This document shows positions 17,881 to 27,649 of a stretch of DNA of 64,000 nt, piece by piece. The stretch comes from Bacillus sp. (in: firmicutes). Lineage in GTDB: Bacteria > Bacillota > Bacilli > Bacillales > Bacillaceae. The stretch lies in the NCBI GenBank assembly GCA_031180405.1, contig JAPSLU010000001.1:1-64000 (forward strand), read 5' to 3'. Numbering within the stretch: the stretch's first letter is position 1; every line of letters begins with the position of its first letter. The translations under genes were made by a program, and so were the position numbers. The notes under the pieces are model-generated. The model made no database searches, was not told the DNA's origin, and saw nothing but the letters and a program-made list of their open reading frames with translations.

Positions 17881-18716
17881 TGAAGAAAAGAAAATGGTTG
17901 AGTCATATTGTTTTAATCAGTATTTGCCTCTTGATGGTTTACCCAATTCTATGGTGGGTTGGAGCGGCTTTTAAGTCAAATGAAGAGATAAATTCCATTA
18001 ATATATTTCCTTCTGCTCCTATATTATCTAACTTCACAGATGGTTGGGTGGCAATACCAGGATTTACATTTACTCACTTTTTCATAAATACGTTTGGATT
18101 AATTTTAGGTGTTTTATTTACGACACTTATCTCATGTAGTCTTGTTGCTTTTGCATTTGCACGACTTGATTTTCCTTTGAGGAATTTTTGGTTTTCGATT
18201 GTATTAGTGACGCTAATGCTTCCTAGCCAAATTACATTGGTTCCGCAATACGATTTATTTAATGCTTTTGGATGGGTTAATACGTATTTACCATTTATTG
18301 TGCCACATGCACTGGCTGGTGGCATTGGCGGTTCTTTCTTTATATTCTTATTAGTACAATTCATTAGAGGGATACCAAGAGAATTAGATGAGGCTGCGAA
18401 AATGGATGGTTGTTCATGGTTTGGGATTTATTTTCGAATTATCTTACCTCTTATGAAACCACCGTTAGTCACTGTAGCTATTTATTGTTTCCTTTGGAAT
18501 TGGGATGATTTCTTAGGACACTTAATTTATATCAACTCGGTAGATAAGTATACCGTAGGGCTAGCTTTAAAAATGTTTGTTGACGCAAACTCAGCAGTTC
18601 CATGGGGGCAATTATTTGCAATGAGCCTTGTTTCAGTCATACCAGCTATTATTATTTTCTTCTTTGCACAACGCCATATTGTAGAGGGAGTAGCAACGAC
18701 TGGATTAAAGGGATAA
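17880..18716 (+). CDS. Carbohydrate ABC transporter permease (MalG/UgpE type)
   Basis: A 278-residue second permease with six helices and the EAA loop ELDEAAKMDGCSWFGIYFRIILPLMKP. The start is the ATG that overlaps the preceding stop by one base, with GGAAGGAGG just upstream. The longer frame back to 17784 lies inside the first permease gene. A perfect terminator follows. Confidence 0.92.
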   Translation: MKKRKWLSHIVLISICLLMVYPILWWVGAAFKSNEEINSINIFPSAPILSNFTDGWVAIPGFTFTHFFINTFGLILGVLFTTLISCSLVAFAFARLDFPLRNFWFSIVLVTLMLPSQITLVPQYDLFNAFGWVNTYLPFIVPHALAGGIGGSFFIFLLVQFIRGIPRELDEAAKMDGCSWFGIYFRIILPLMKPPLVTVAIYCFLWNWDDFLGHLIYINSVDKYTVGLALKMFVDANSAVPWGQLFAMSLVSVIPAIIIFFFAQRHIVEGVATTGLKG

Positions 18717-18730
18717 AAATGACGTATATG

Positions 18731-18770
18731 AAAAAGAAAAGGTTATTTTCACATACCTTTTCTTTTTATT
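18731..18770 (+). terminator. Terminator after the permease pair
   Basis: AAAAAGAAAAGG pairs perfectly with CCTTTTCTTTTT over a 13-base loop, then TATTTAT. Confidence 0.85.
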
Positions 18771-18801
18771 TATCTTGGAAATTATAAAATTCTTGAACTG
18801 A

Positions 18802-18936
18802 GGATCAGCGCTTCGACATCCAGCTCCAGCGCTAGCTCCTCGAGGTCATAAGCCACAATTGAATTGAAGACAAAGAACGTCTTCTATTCAATTGCGTCTT
18901 ATGCTTGTCGGAGCTGATCAAGGCGCTTGCGCTTTT
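18802..18936. repeat. Second type of Bacillaceae intergenic repeat (GCGCTTGCGC element)
   Basis: This non-coding block has CAGCTCCAGCGCTAGCTCC and CGAGGTCATAAG on the left. On the right are CTTATGCTTGTCGGAGCTG and AAGGCGCTTGCGC. An AT-rich inner inverted repeat (AATTGAATTGAAGAC, with TCTTCTATTCAATT) lies between. From memory similar elements are scattered in many Bacillus genomes. It is the only copy here and has no similarity to the 130-bp repeat. Confidence 0.75.
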
Positions 18937-18985
18937 GTTCTTATGTGGTACTATTTTCTAAAGTAATAGAAAGTGAGGTAGGGCC

Positions 18986-20746
18986 ATGAAAAATCCTTTT
19001 AAACATTACCCTATACGAAAGGCCTTTTTTATTACCTTTTCAATCTTTGTGACACTCCTTCTTGGAATCATTGTTCTGGTTAGTTACGAAGTTTCTATTA
19101 ATCAAATGCAACATAATACCTCACATTACCAGCAAAAGCTCCTAAGAGAAATAAATGAACAAATTAGTATTCAGAAAACGTCAATTGAAGAAGTGACGTT
19201 AGCGATGACAAGAAATAGTGATTTGCAAAATTATATTAGGGGACAACAAACTGATTATGGGGCATATAGAAGTATTTCCGAAGTTAATAAATCATTTTTT
19301 AATATTGCCTTTAGTGTTCCAATGATTGATTCTATTCATATTTATTTAAAAAAGGTGCCATTTAGAGAAAATGAAGGTCCTATTCGGTATTTAGAATTTC
19401 AAGAATATCGAACAAAAAAATGGCTATCACCATTAAGAGATGCAGACTCCTCTTGGTTAAGAAAACATAATATTTATTCCGTGCAAGGAAATATTTCCGT
19501 TGTTAGTTATGCCCGTAAAGTATATGATTTAGACCATGAAGTTGAAGGGGTTATTGTTGTCAATGTAAAGACGGATAAGTTCCAAAAAATCATGGAAGAT
19601 GAAGTAAGTGGTATTAATAGAATATTAATTGATTCATCTGATCAACCAATTACTTATGTGGGATCAAAAGAAGATACTTCCTTTACCATATTAAAAGAAT
19701 TAAAGAAAAATCAACAAATTAACTTAAACAAAGACGGTTTTATTCGTTATGAAGATCATTTTGTTGTTTGGTCCAAATTATTTAATACAGATTGGTTATT
19801 AATGGAGATAACTCCTTGGAAGCAAGTCGCATTGGGGAGTATACGGTTAACTATTCTACTTGGTAGTATCGGGTTGCTTGCTATTGGAATCGCTATCATT
19901 ATCAATTATCAGATTTCTAGACAATTTACAAAACCTATTCATATTCTATTAAAAAGAATGGATAATTTTTCAATGACAAAAAACGATCTTCAATTACCTG
20001 AAGATTATGAAAACGAATTTGGTTCATTATTTCGTCAATATAAAAACTTAATGAATCGCATTTTATTGCTGTATAAAGACCTAGAAACGGGATATAGGCA
20101 AAAGCGAAAGGCAGAAGTGGAAACATTACAGGCCAATATAAACCCTCACTTTTTATATAATACTCTTGATCAACTAAACTGGATGGCGATAGAAGCAGGA
20201 CAAACCCAAATAAGTAAAGTTCTTGAATTAACAGGAAAAATGTTTAGAATCGGACTATCCAAGGGTGAAAGTTTTATAACCATTAAACAAGAAATTAATC
20301 ATTTGGAATCCTATCTACAAATTCAACAAATACGACTAGGGAAAAGCTTTCGTTACCAAGTTGATGTGGATGAATCTTATTTAAGCTCTTACATGCCTAA
20401 ATTAACTCTTCAACCATTTGTTGAAAATAGTATCATTCATGGATTTCATAATAGAGATCATGGAATGATTAAAATAAAGATGTATTATCTCCAAGAATAT
20501 TTTTATATTGTCATACAAGATAATGGTGTAGGTTTTCATAAGGAAAAACAATCTACTACTAAAACAACAGGTGGATATGGAATTCGCAATGTAAAAGATA
20601 GATTAGAGGCTTATTTCGGTGAGAATTATTCAATAGATTTCTATAGCGAAGTTGAAAGCGGTACAACTGTCATGATTAAAATTCCTAAGTTAGATAATCT
20701 TGAAAAAGAAGAGGTGTCTTTATATGTGGAAGGCAATCATCATTGA
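18986..20746 (+). CDS. Sensor histidine kinase, YesM family
   Basis: A 586-residue membrane kinase: helices near 14-36 and 287-311 enclose an extracytoplasmic sensor domain of about 250 residues, followed by a HAMP-like linker, a His_kinase domain with phospho-accepting His388 in NPHFLYNTLDQL, and a HATPase_c domain (VENSIIHGF, DNGVGF, GGYGIRNVKDRL). It overlaps the regulator gene by 23 bases, so the two are a pair. Such kinases in Bacillaceae and Paenibacillus usually sense extracellular or transported oligosaccharides and control adjacent ABC genes. No shared-motif promoter is seen in front of it. Confidence 0.92.
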   Translation: MKNPFKHYPIRKAFFITFSIFVTLLLGIIVLVSYEVSINQMQHNTSHYQQKLLREINEQISIQKTSIEEVTLAMTRNSDLQNYIRGQQTDYGAYRSISEVNKSFFNIAFSVPMIDSIHIYLKKVPFRENEGPIRYLEFQEYRTKKWLSPLRDADSSWLRKHNIYSVQGNISVVSYARKVYDLDHEVEGVIVVNVKTDKFQKIMEDEVSGINRILIDSSDQPITYVGSKEDTSFTILKELKKNQQINLNKDGFIRYEDHFVVWSKLFNTDWLLMEITPWKQVALGSIRLTILLGSIGLLAIGIAIIINYQISRQFTKPIHILLKRMDNFSMTKNDLQLPEDYENEFGSLFRQYKNLMNRILLLYKDLETGYRQKRKAEVETLQANINPHFLYNTLDQLNWMAIEAGQTQISKVLELTGKMFRIGLSKGESFITIKQEINHLESYLQIQQIRLGKSFRYQVDVDESYLSSYMPKLTLQPFVENSIIHGFHNRDHGMIKIKMYYLQEYFYIVIQDNGVGFHKEKQSTTKTTGGYGIRNVKDRLEAYFGENYSIDFYSEVESGTTVMIKIPKLDNLEKEEVSLYVEGNHH

Positions 20747-22349
20747 TGATGACCGACAAATTTTGCGTATCATGAAAAAGGTCATTCCATGGGATAAACT
20801 TGGAATTACATGCGTAGGAGAAGGAACTGACGGTGAGGTTGGCCTTCAGTTAATCAAGGAAAACAATCCTGATATTGTGTTAACAGACATCTATATGCCG
20901 ATTATGAATGGGATGGAAATGCTTCAACATTCCAGAGAAAATGGATTTGATGGTAAAGTGGTCATTTTGAGTGGATATTCAGACTTTGAATATGCTAGGA
21001 CGGCTTTGCGATTAAATGTTCATGATTATCTTTCAAAGCCTGTTAGTATAGAAACAATTGAAACCGTCTTGACTGGCATTATTCAAGGGCTTGAGAAAGA
21101 AAAGGAAAAGCAACTTGATCAAGAGGACTTAAGCCATAAACTGGAATACTATCAATCTCTCTATTCAAATTCCTGGATAAAATCAATGATGATGGGGATT
21201 GAAGATCAGTCTACGATGGAATTCAAACAAGAAAATTCACATATGGTAGACCAGCGACATATGGTGATTTCAATCCAAATTCATAAAAGTGAATATGAAC
21301 AATTGGAACTACAGAGACCTGATTGGGCTACCATAAGAAATATGCTTAGAGACATACATAAGAAATCAGCATTTACCTCTTTGAAAAATGTGGAATGGGT
21401 TGAATTAAGCTTACATCATTCAGCTATTTTGCTTTCATTTGACAAAGAAGAAGAGTTTAGAAACTGTTCGAAATTCTCTAAGTCCCTTGTAGAGGATTTG
21501 GTAAATGTGATGGCACATTCAATCCATCAACCCATAAGTATTGGAATTGGACGATTAAAAGAAAACTGGACAGAAATAGCTTCTTCTACAGAGGAAGCGA
21601 TTCAAGCTGCGTATTTTTCTACAGATGAGCATATCATTCAATGTTTTGAGGAAATAGAACAAAAAGAATGTGAGATTCCAAAAATAAAGCTAGATTTTAA
21701 AAGGCCTGTCCAATTTTATCGAGAGCTTTCAGCTACCATTAAGAACAATCAATTTGATCAAACATTAGATTTAGTTGAAACATTTACAAAAAGTTGTGTA
21801 GAAAAAAACTCATATCTTCCATACCAATGGCAACTGTTATGTAAGGAAATATGGATTGTTTTGACTTATAATCTCTATGATAATGGAATCAACTTAGAAG
21901 AAATTTTTGATGAGAAAAAAGTGAATCGTCAAATAGATAGGATTGAAACAAAGGATCAATTTGAAGACTGGTTACGAAAAAGTATCATGACTATAGCTGA
22001 CTATCAAAAAATGAATGATAAAGAAAATATAAGACATAAGCAGGCAGTAGATTATATGATTCAATATATACATGACCACTATGCTGAAAATATCACTCTT
22101 AACGAACTTTGTGAACAAGTCTATATTTCTAGAAACTACCTTAGCCAAATTTTTAAAAAAGCAACAGGTCTATCATTTAATCATTATGTAAATAAGGTAA
22201 GAATGGATAAAGCTAAATATTTAATATTGGAGGGGAATTATTTAATATACGAGGTTGCAGAAAAGGTTGGATTCAAGAATACTCCTTATTTCAGTTCGTT
22301 ATTTAAGAAGTATACGGGGGTTAATCCAACAGATTTATTAAAACAATAA
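20724..22349 (+). CDS. Response regulator with AraC-type DNA-binding domain (YesN family)
   Basis: A 541-residue regulator: receiver domain (1-120) with phospho-accepting Asp55 in LTDIYMP and Lys105 in YLSKP, a middle region of about 300 residues, and a C-terminal AraC domain with two helix-turn-helix motifs (ITLNELCEQVYISRNYLSQIFKKATG and LIYEVAEKVGFKNTPYFSSLFKKYTG). The start at 20724 follows AAGAGGTG and gives the normal receiver N-terminus; the 20700 start would add extra residues. It is the best candidate to bind the shared TTAAAA-N4-TTGTGCATC motif at the three promoters around it. Confidence 0.92.
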   Translation: MWKAIIIDDDRQILRIMKKVIPWDKLGITCVGEGTDGEVGLQLIKENNPDIVLTDIYMPIMNGMEMLQHSRENGFDGKVVILSGYSDFEYARTALRLNVHDYLSKPVSIETIETVLTGIIQGLEKEKEKQLDQEDLSHKLEYYQSLYSNSWIKSMMMGIEDQSTMEFKQENSHMVDQRHMVISIQIHKSEYEQLELQRPDWATIRNMLRDIHKKSAFTSLKNVEWVELSLHHSAILLSFDKEEEFRNCSKFSKSLVEDLVNVMAHSIHQPISIGIGRLKENWTEIASSTEEAIQAAYFSTDEHIIQCFEEIEQKECEIPKIKLDFKRPVQFYRELSATIKNNQFDQTLDLVETFTKSCVEKNSYLPYQWQLLCKEIWIVLTYNLYDNGINLEEIFDEKKVNRQIDRIETKDQFEDWLRKSIMTIADYQKMNDKENIRHKQAVDYMIQYIHDHYAENITLNELCEQVYISRNYLSQIFKKATGLSFNHYVNKVRMDKAKYLILEGNYLIYEVAEKVGFKNTPYFSSLFKKYTGVNPTDLLKQ

Positions 22350-22364
22350 AAGGATTGTTAGATT

Positions 22365-22419
22365 TTAAAAACAATTGTGCATCCTTCTTATATAAACACA
22401 CATGTAAGCGCTTTATACT
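22365..22419 (+). promoter_or_regulatory. Promoter 3 of locus 1 with shared motif and overlapping cre-like site
   Basis: TTAAAA-N4-TTGTGCATC at 22365-22383 and TATACT at 22414-22419, with the same 39-base spacing. A cre-like box, TGTAAGCGCTTTAT, at about 22403-22416 matches 12 of 14 positions of the CcpA consensus and overlaps the -10 box, so glucose repression is likely. Confidence 0.72.
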
Positions 22420-22456
22420 TAAACACAAGAAACAATTAAATTTCTAAGGGGGATGG

Positions 22457-23755
22457 ATGTTTGTGAAGAAAAATATCAAAAAATGGCTGGTTTTAATGAT
22501 TGCTTCAATTCTAATGATGAGTTTGGTAGCTTGTAGTGCAAGTACGAATAGTAAATCAGATAATAGCTCATCTTCAGATGATTCAAACACTAAGTTACGA
22601 ATTGTATGGTGGGGATCACAAGAAAGACATGATGCAACATTAAAAGCAATAGAACTATATGAAGAGAAAAATCCAAATGTATCATTTGAAGTAGAATTCT
22701 CTGGATGGGATGGCTACTGGGATAAACTAGCTACTCAAGCTGCAGCAAAAAATGCACCTGATATTATCCAAATGGATGCTTCATATTTACAAGAATATGC
22801 TGGAAGAAATCAACTTGCCGACTTATCAGGAGTTAATACTTCAGATATAGACCCATCTCTAGTTGAATCAGGGAAATATAAGGATAAGGCATATGCTGTA
22901 CCATTAGGAAATAACGCTATTGGAATGGTTTACAATAAATCGGCTTTTGAAAAATTAGGGGTAGAGCCACCTGAAAATGGTTGGACGTGGGATGATCTGT
23001 TTACATTAGCAAAAGAAATTCAACCTAAGTTAGAAGATGGTGTATATGCTTTAAGAGACTTTACTTATGACCCAGGAGTTTACGAACTGTATCAATTAAG
23101 TAAGGGGAAAGGCCATTTATCTAAGGAAGATGGATCGTTTAATATTGATAAAGAAACATGGTTAGAATGGCAAAGTATTTTTAAAGAGTTAAGAGAACTT
23201 GGTGTTGTTACTCCACCAGACGTGACTGTTTCAGAACAAGAATATGACCCAAAACAAGATTTGTTATTGAATAATACTGTTTTAATTAAGCAGTCATTTG
23301 CCGCACAATTCCCAAGTTATGATAGTGTTCAACCAGGAAGCTATGCACTAGTAACAGCACCTAGAAGTGATGAAGCAGGTGGCTATCTAAAACCATCAAT
23401 GTTCTGGTCTGTTAGTGAACATTCTAAAAATAAGGAAGAAGCTCAGAAGTTTGTTGATTTCTTCATCAATGACCCTGAAGCAGCAGAGATCTTAGGCGTT
23501 TCTCGTGGTATTCCGGTTTCTAATAAAATATTAGAAACATTGAGTCCAAGCTTTAGTGAATCAGAGACTGCTCAGTTAACGTTAATAAACGAAACGGCAC
23601 CAGACGCTCAACCATTTAATGGTGGACCAAAAGGCTGGGGAGATTTCGCAAATAATGGATATAGACAAGTTGGTGAACAACTAACCTTTGGTCAAATTGA
23701 GCCTGAAGAAGCATTTGAAGAAATAAAGAGAGAATATGAAGATACAATTAATTAA
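22457..23755 (+). CDS. Sugar ABC transporter substrate-binding lipoprotein
   Basis: A 432-residue extracellular binding protein with a lipoprotein signal ending LVAC (Cys26), a Ser-rich linker and a type 1 solute-binding fold (family 1, as MalE/UgpB; LRIVWWGSQERHDAT near 50, GWTWDDLFTLAKEI). It captures sugar for the permeases at 16918-18716. ATG 22457 is four bases from the AAGGGGG site and GTG 22463 is ten bases from it; the latter (MKKNIKKW) may be the true start. It is monocistronic, with its own promoter and terminator, which allows a high level of the binding protein. Confidence 0.9.
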   Translation: MFVKKNIKKWLVLMIASILMMSLVACSASTNSKSDNSSSSDDSNTKLRIVWWGSQERHDATLKAIELYEEKNPNVSFEVEFSGWDGYWDKLATQAAAKNAPDIIQMDASYLQEYAGRNQLADLSGVNTSDIDPSLVESGKYKDKAYAVPLGNNAIGMVYNKSAFEKLGVEPPENGWTWDDLFTLAKEIQPKLEDGVYALRDFTYDPGVYELYQLSKGKGHLSKEDGSFNIDKETWLEWQSIFKELRELGVVTPPDVTVSEQEYDPKQDLLLNNTVLIKQSFAAQFPSYDSVQPGSYALVTAPRSDEAGGYLKPSMFWSVSEHSKNKEEAQKFVDFFINDPEAAEILGVSRGIPVSNKILETLSPSFSESETAQLTLINETAPDAQPFNGGPKGWGDFANNGYRQVGEQLTFGQIEPEEAFEEIKREYEDTIN

Positions 23756-23762
23756 TTTTAAT

Positions 23763-23796
23763 AATAAAAGGTTACCTGATGGTAACCTTTTATTAT
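23763..23796 (+). terminator. Terminator after the binding-protein gene
   Basis: AATAAAAGGTTACC and GGTAACCTTTTATT form a perfect stem around TGAT. Confidence 0.9.
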
Positions 23797-23881
23797 GATA
23801 GGAAATGGTCAAGAGGTGAATGTTTTAACGTATTGCCTACACTTATAGAATTAGTCTTTATATATTAGAGGAGGAGTTATT

Positions 23882-24682
23882 ATGGCTCTTATAAATTCTA
23901 ACTATTATAGCTTTTCTTTAAAACGTACTGTGGAAATAAACGTTATTATCCCTACTCCAGAGGGAGATGAGCAAATTACTGATAAAAAAACACAAGATTC
24001 GTATCAGTATGAACAAGGGCTTAGAGTAGTTTATCTTCTACATGGAGCTTATGGTAATTATAGCTCATGGACAAGGTTCAGTAATATTGAACGTTATGCA
24101 CAGAAACATTGCTGTGCAGTAGTAATGGCATCAGCCGAAAACAGTTTTTATCAGGATATGAGACATGGAGGTGCATTTTTTACTTTCTTTTCAAAAGAAC
24201 TTCCTACAATGATTACCAGTCTTTTTCCGGTAAGTAAGAGGCGAGAAGATACTTATATTGCAGGTTTATCGATGGGTGGTTATGGTGCATGGTTTTTAGC
24301 ACTCTCCAATCCGAATATGTATTCTAAAGCGGCAAGTTTATCAGGAGCACTAGATATTGCTATGCTTTACGATAATTCGAAAAAAGGTTCTATTCCAGGC
24401 CCCTTTATATGGGAGGACATTTTTGAAGATCCATCACATCTTAAAGGAAGTAGGGCCGATTTATTTTATCTGCTTTCCCGGTGCAAAGAATCTGGTGTCA
24501 TACCAGAGTTATATCAAGCTTGTGGGACAGAAGACTTCTTATATCCTATGAACCAATCAGTTCGCGATCGTATCAAAGATTCTGGGGTAGAATTTATCTA
24601 TGAAGAAGGAACAGGGGACCACGACTGGGATTACTGGGATAGCTATATACAACATGTTTTGGAATGGATGATGAAGAAGTAG
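23882..24682 (+). CDS. Alpha/beta-hydrolase esterase (esterase D / tributyrin esterase type)
   Basis: A 266-residue cytoplasmic esterase with YLLHGAYGNYSSW (oxyanion region, about 51-63), nucleophile serine in GLSMGGYGAW and a C-terminal His in GDHDWDYWD; an Asp near 220 completes the triad. Such esterases remove acetyl or feruloyl groups or short-chain esters. Lying at the end of sugar locus 1, it could deacylate the imported sugar. It has its own AGGAGG site. Confidence 0.85.
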   Translation: MALINSNYYSFSLKRTVEINVIIPTPEGDEQITDKKTQDSYQYEQGLRVVYLLHGAYGNYSSWTRFSNIERYAQKHCCAVVMASAENSFYQDMRHGGAFFTFFSKELPTMITSLFPVSKRREDTYIAGLSMGGYGAWFLALSNPNMYSKAASLSGALDIAMLYDNSKKGSIPGPFIWEDIFEDPSHLKGSRADLFYLLSRCKESGVIPELYQACGTEDFLYPMNQSVRDRIKDSGVEFIYEEGTGDHDWDYWDSYIQHVLEWMMKK

Positions 24683-24773
24683 AATTATAATGCTTGTTTA
24701 TAAAAATCAATCTCGTTAAAGTCAACAGCGAATAAGGAGTAATATGTTGTAATTTGAAGATGTAAGAAATGGG

Positions 24774-24816
24774 GGTGCTCAAAAGTCGATAAATAACGAC
24801 CTTTTGAGCACCTTTC
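24774..24816 (+). terminator. Terminator before glpP
   Basis: GGTGCTCAAAAG and CTTTTGAGCACC pair over a loop that itself closes with TCG and CGA; T-rich tail. Confidence 0.85.
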
Positions 24817-24946
24817 TCTATATCTAGACCATCGGGTCAGCCAAACAACTAATAATTCTAAGTTTCAACAATAAAGAGCTTTTATGCTATATTATAAAAA
24901 ATAGATACTTTAAATTTTTTGAACGATAATAAAGGAGGGAAGAGAA

Positions 24947-25492
24947 ATGGACCAAAAAGTACTCCCAGTAATGTCAAATATGAAAGAATTTGAGTCCTTT
25001 CTAAAAAGCCCTTTTGAGATTGGTGTTTTTATGGAAACTCACATAGCCCAGTTAAAAAATATTCATATGATGGCAGAGGCACATAAGAAAAAGATTCTTT
25101 ATCATGTTGATTTGATAAATGGCTTGAAAAATGATGAGCATGCGACAGAATATCTTTGTCAGGAATTCAAGCCCTATGGTCTCATTTCTACAAAATCAAG
25201 CGTAATATTGAAAGCGAAGCAAAAAGGGGTCTTAGCTGTACAGAGGATCTTTTTAATTGATTCACATGCACTTGAAAAAAGTATTAAATTGCTTAAGAAA
25301 ACAAACCCGGATTTTATAGAAGTACTTCCGGGAGCAATGCCTAGCCTTATTCAAGAAGTAAAGAAGCGAATCAACATTCCAATGTTTGCAGGAGGCTTTA
25401 TCAAAACTCCCGAACAGGTACAAAATGCACTAGATGCAGGTGCTGTTACGGTTACAACTTCTAATAAAGAGCTTTGGCAATCGTTTATTTAG
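24947..25492 (+). CDS. glpP: Glycerol-3-phosphate-responsive antiterminator GlpP
   Basis: A 181-residue TIM-barrel-like RNA-binding regulator. With glycerol 3-phosphate it binds leader mRNA and prevents termination upstream of glycerol genes. Recognisable segments are HVDLINGLKNDEHATEYL, GLISTKSSVILKAK, QRIFLIDS, PDFIEVLPGAMPSLI and MFAGGFIKTPEQV. Two leader terminators suited to its control lie before glpK and glpD. AAAGGAGG precedes the start. Confidence 0.93.
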   Translation: MDQKVLPVMSNMKEFESFLKSPFEIGVFMETHIAQLKNIHMMAEAHKKKILYHVDLINGLKNDEHATEYLCQEFKPYGLISTKSSVILKAKQKGVLAVQRIFLIDSHALEKSIKLLKKTNPDFIEVLPGAMPSLIQEVKKRINIPMFAGGFIKTPEQVQNALDAGAVTVTTSNKELWQSFI

Positions 25493-25543
25493 ATAGGTTT
25501 TGGGGAATTTGTTATTGGTGTTTTAAAACAAAAACTTTTTTAT

Positions 25544-25673
25544 GGTTGATTGTAGTGGAAGGATGCGAGACTCCTGCGGGAGAAGTGGGACAGGTGAGAC
25601 CCCGCAGGCGCATGCCGAGGAGGCTCACCGCCCACCCCGCGGAAAGCGAGCAATCCTGGAACGGAAATCAACC
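25544..25673. repeat. 130-bp palindromic repeat, copy C
   Basis: GGTTGATTGTAG to GAAATCAACC, exactly 130 bp, with the same inner order (GCGAGACTCCTGCGGGAGAA, GGGACAGGTGAGACCCC, GAGGAGGCTCACCGCC). Open frames read through it (25474-25784) are not genes. A related CAACAAAGTTGACGAAATTGGCC follows at 25696. Confidence 0.85.
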
Positions 25674-25789
25674 ATCTCGGCATACCCCGTTATAGCAACA
25701 AAGTTGACGAAATTGGCCTTTTATTTAAATGATTCGGTTATTATGTTGTTGATAAAAATACTCATTTTTAAAGTTGTGCAATAAAACAA

Positions 25790-25819
25790 TTGACATCGTT
25801 TTCAGCCCCAGAGTATAAT
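25790..25819 (+). promoter_or_regulatory. glpK promoter with cre box over the -35
   Basis: TTGACA at 25790-25795, 18-base spacer, TATAAT at 25814-25819. TGACATCGTTTTCA at 25791-25804 matches 13 of 14 positions of the CcpA cre consensus and covers the -35, an arrangement I recall from the B. subtilis glpFK promoter. Confidence 0.85.
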
Positions 25820-25850
25820 TTACTATAAGTTAATACAAGTGACGGAGATT

Positions 25851-25907
25851 GGGAGATTCACACAGAAATACCTTCTTAGATGGTTTCTGTGGAATCTTCC
25901 TTTTTTT
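25851..25907 (+). promoter_or_regulatory. GlpP-controlled leader terminator of glpK
   Basis: GGGAGATTCACACAGAAA pairs with TTTCTGTGGAATCTTCC, followed by seven T, about 75 bases before glpK. Its place between promoter and gene makes it the expected antitermination target of GlpP. Confidence 0.85.
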
Positions 25908-25955
25908 ATGACACTTTGGAAAAATATATATAAATTTCTGATTAAGAATCGCTAA

Positions 25956-27473
<1,518 letters not shown>

Positions 27474-27551
27474 TGATTTTTTAAATTTTTCATACACAAG
27501 AAGAAGTTCTTTTGCTATACTAATAATAAGTTAATATTCGGTAGGAGAAAC

Positions 27552-27609
27552 GGAGAGACCACGACGCATTACTTTTTACAAGTAATGTAGTTCGTGGTCT
27601 CTTTTTTTA
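27552..27609 (+). promoter_or_regulatory. GlpP-controlled leader terminator of glpD
   Basis: GAGACCACGACGCATTAC pairs with GTAATGTAGTTCGTGGTCTC (one mismatch region) and is followed by seven T. TATACT at 27516-27521 is a likely -10 box, so glpD has its own promoter and antitermination site. Confidence 0.82.
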
Positions 27610-27649
27610 CGTAAAACAACTAAGCATTTCCTAAAAAGGAGGAAAAAGA

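Noticed and set aside
18797-18940. Riboswitch or sRNA before the locus 1 kinase
   Set aside because: The paired blocks match a known type of scattered Bacillaceae intergenic repeat rather than a leader specific to this gene.
25474-25784. Open frames of 73 and 80 codons after glpP
   Set aside because: They read through repeat copy C and differ in frame from the reading in the other copies.
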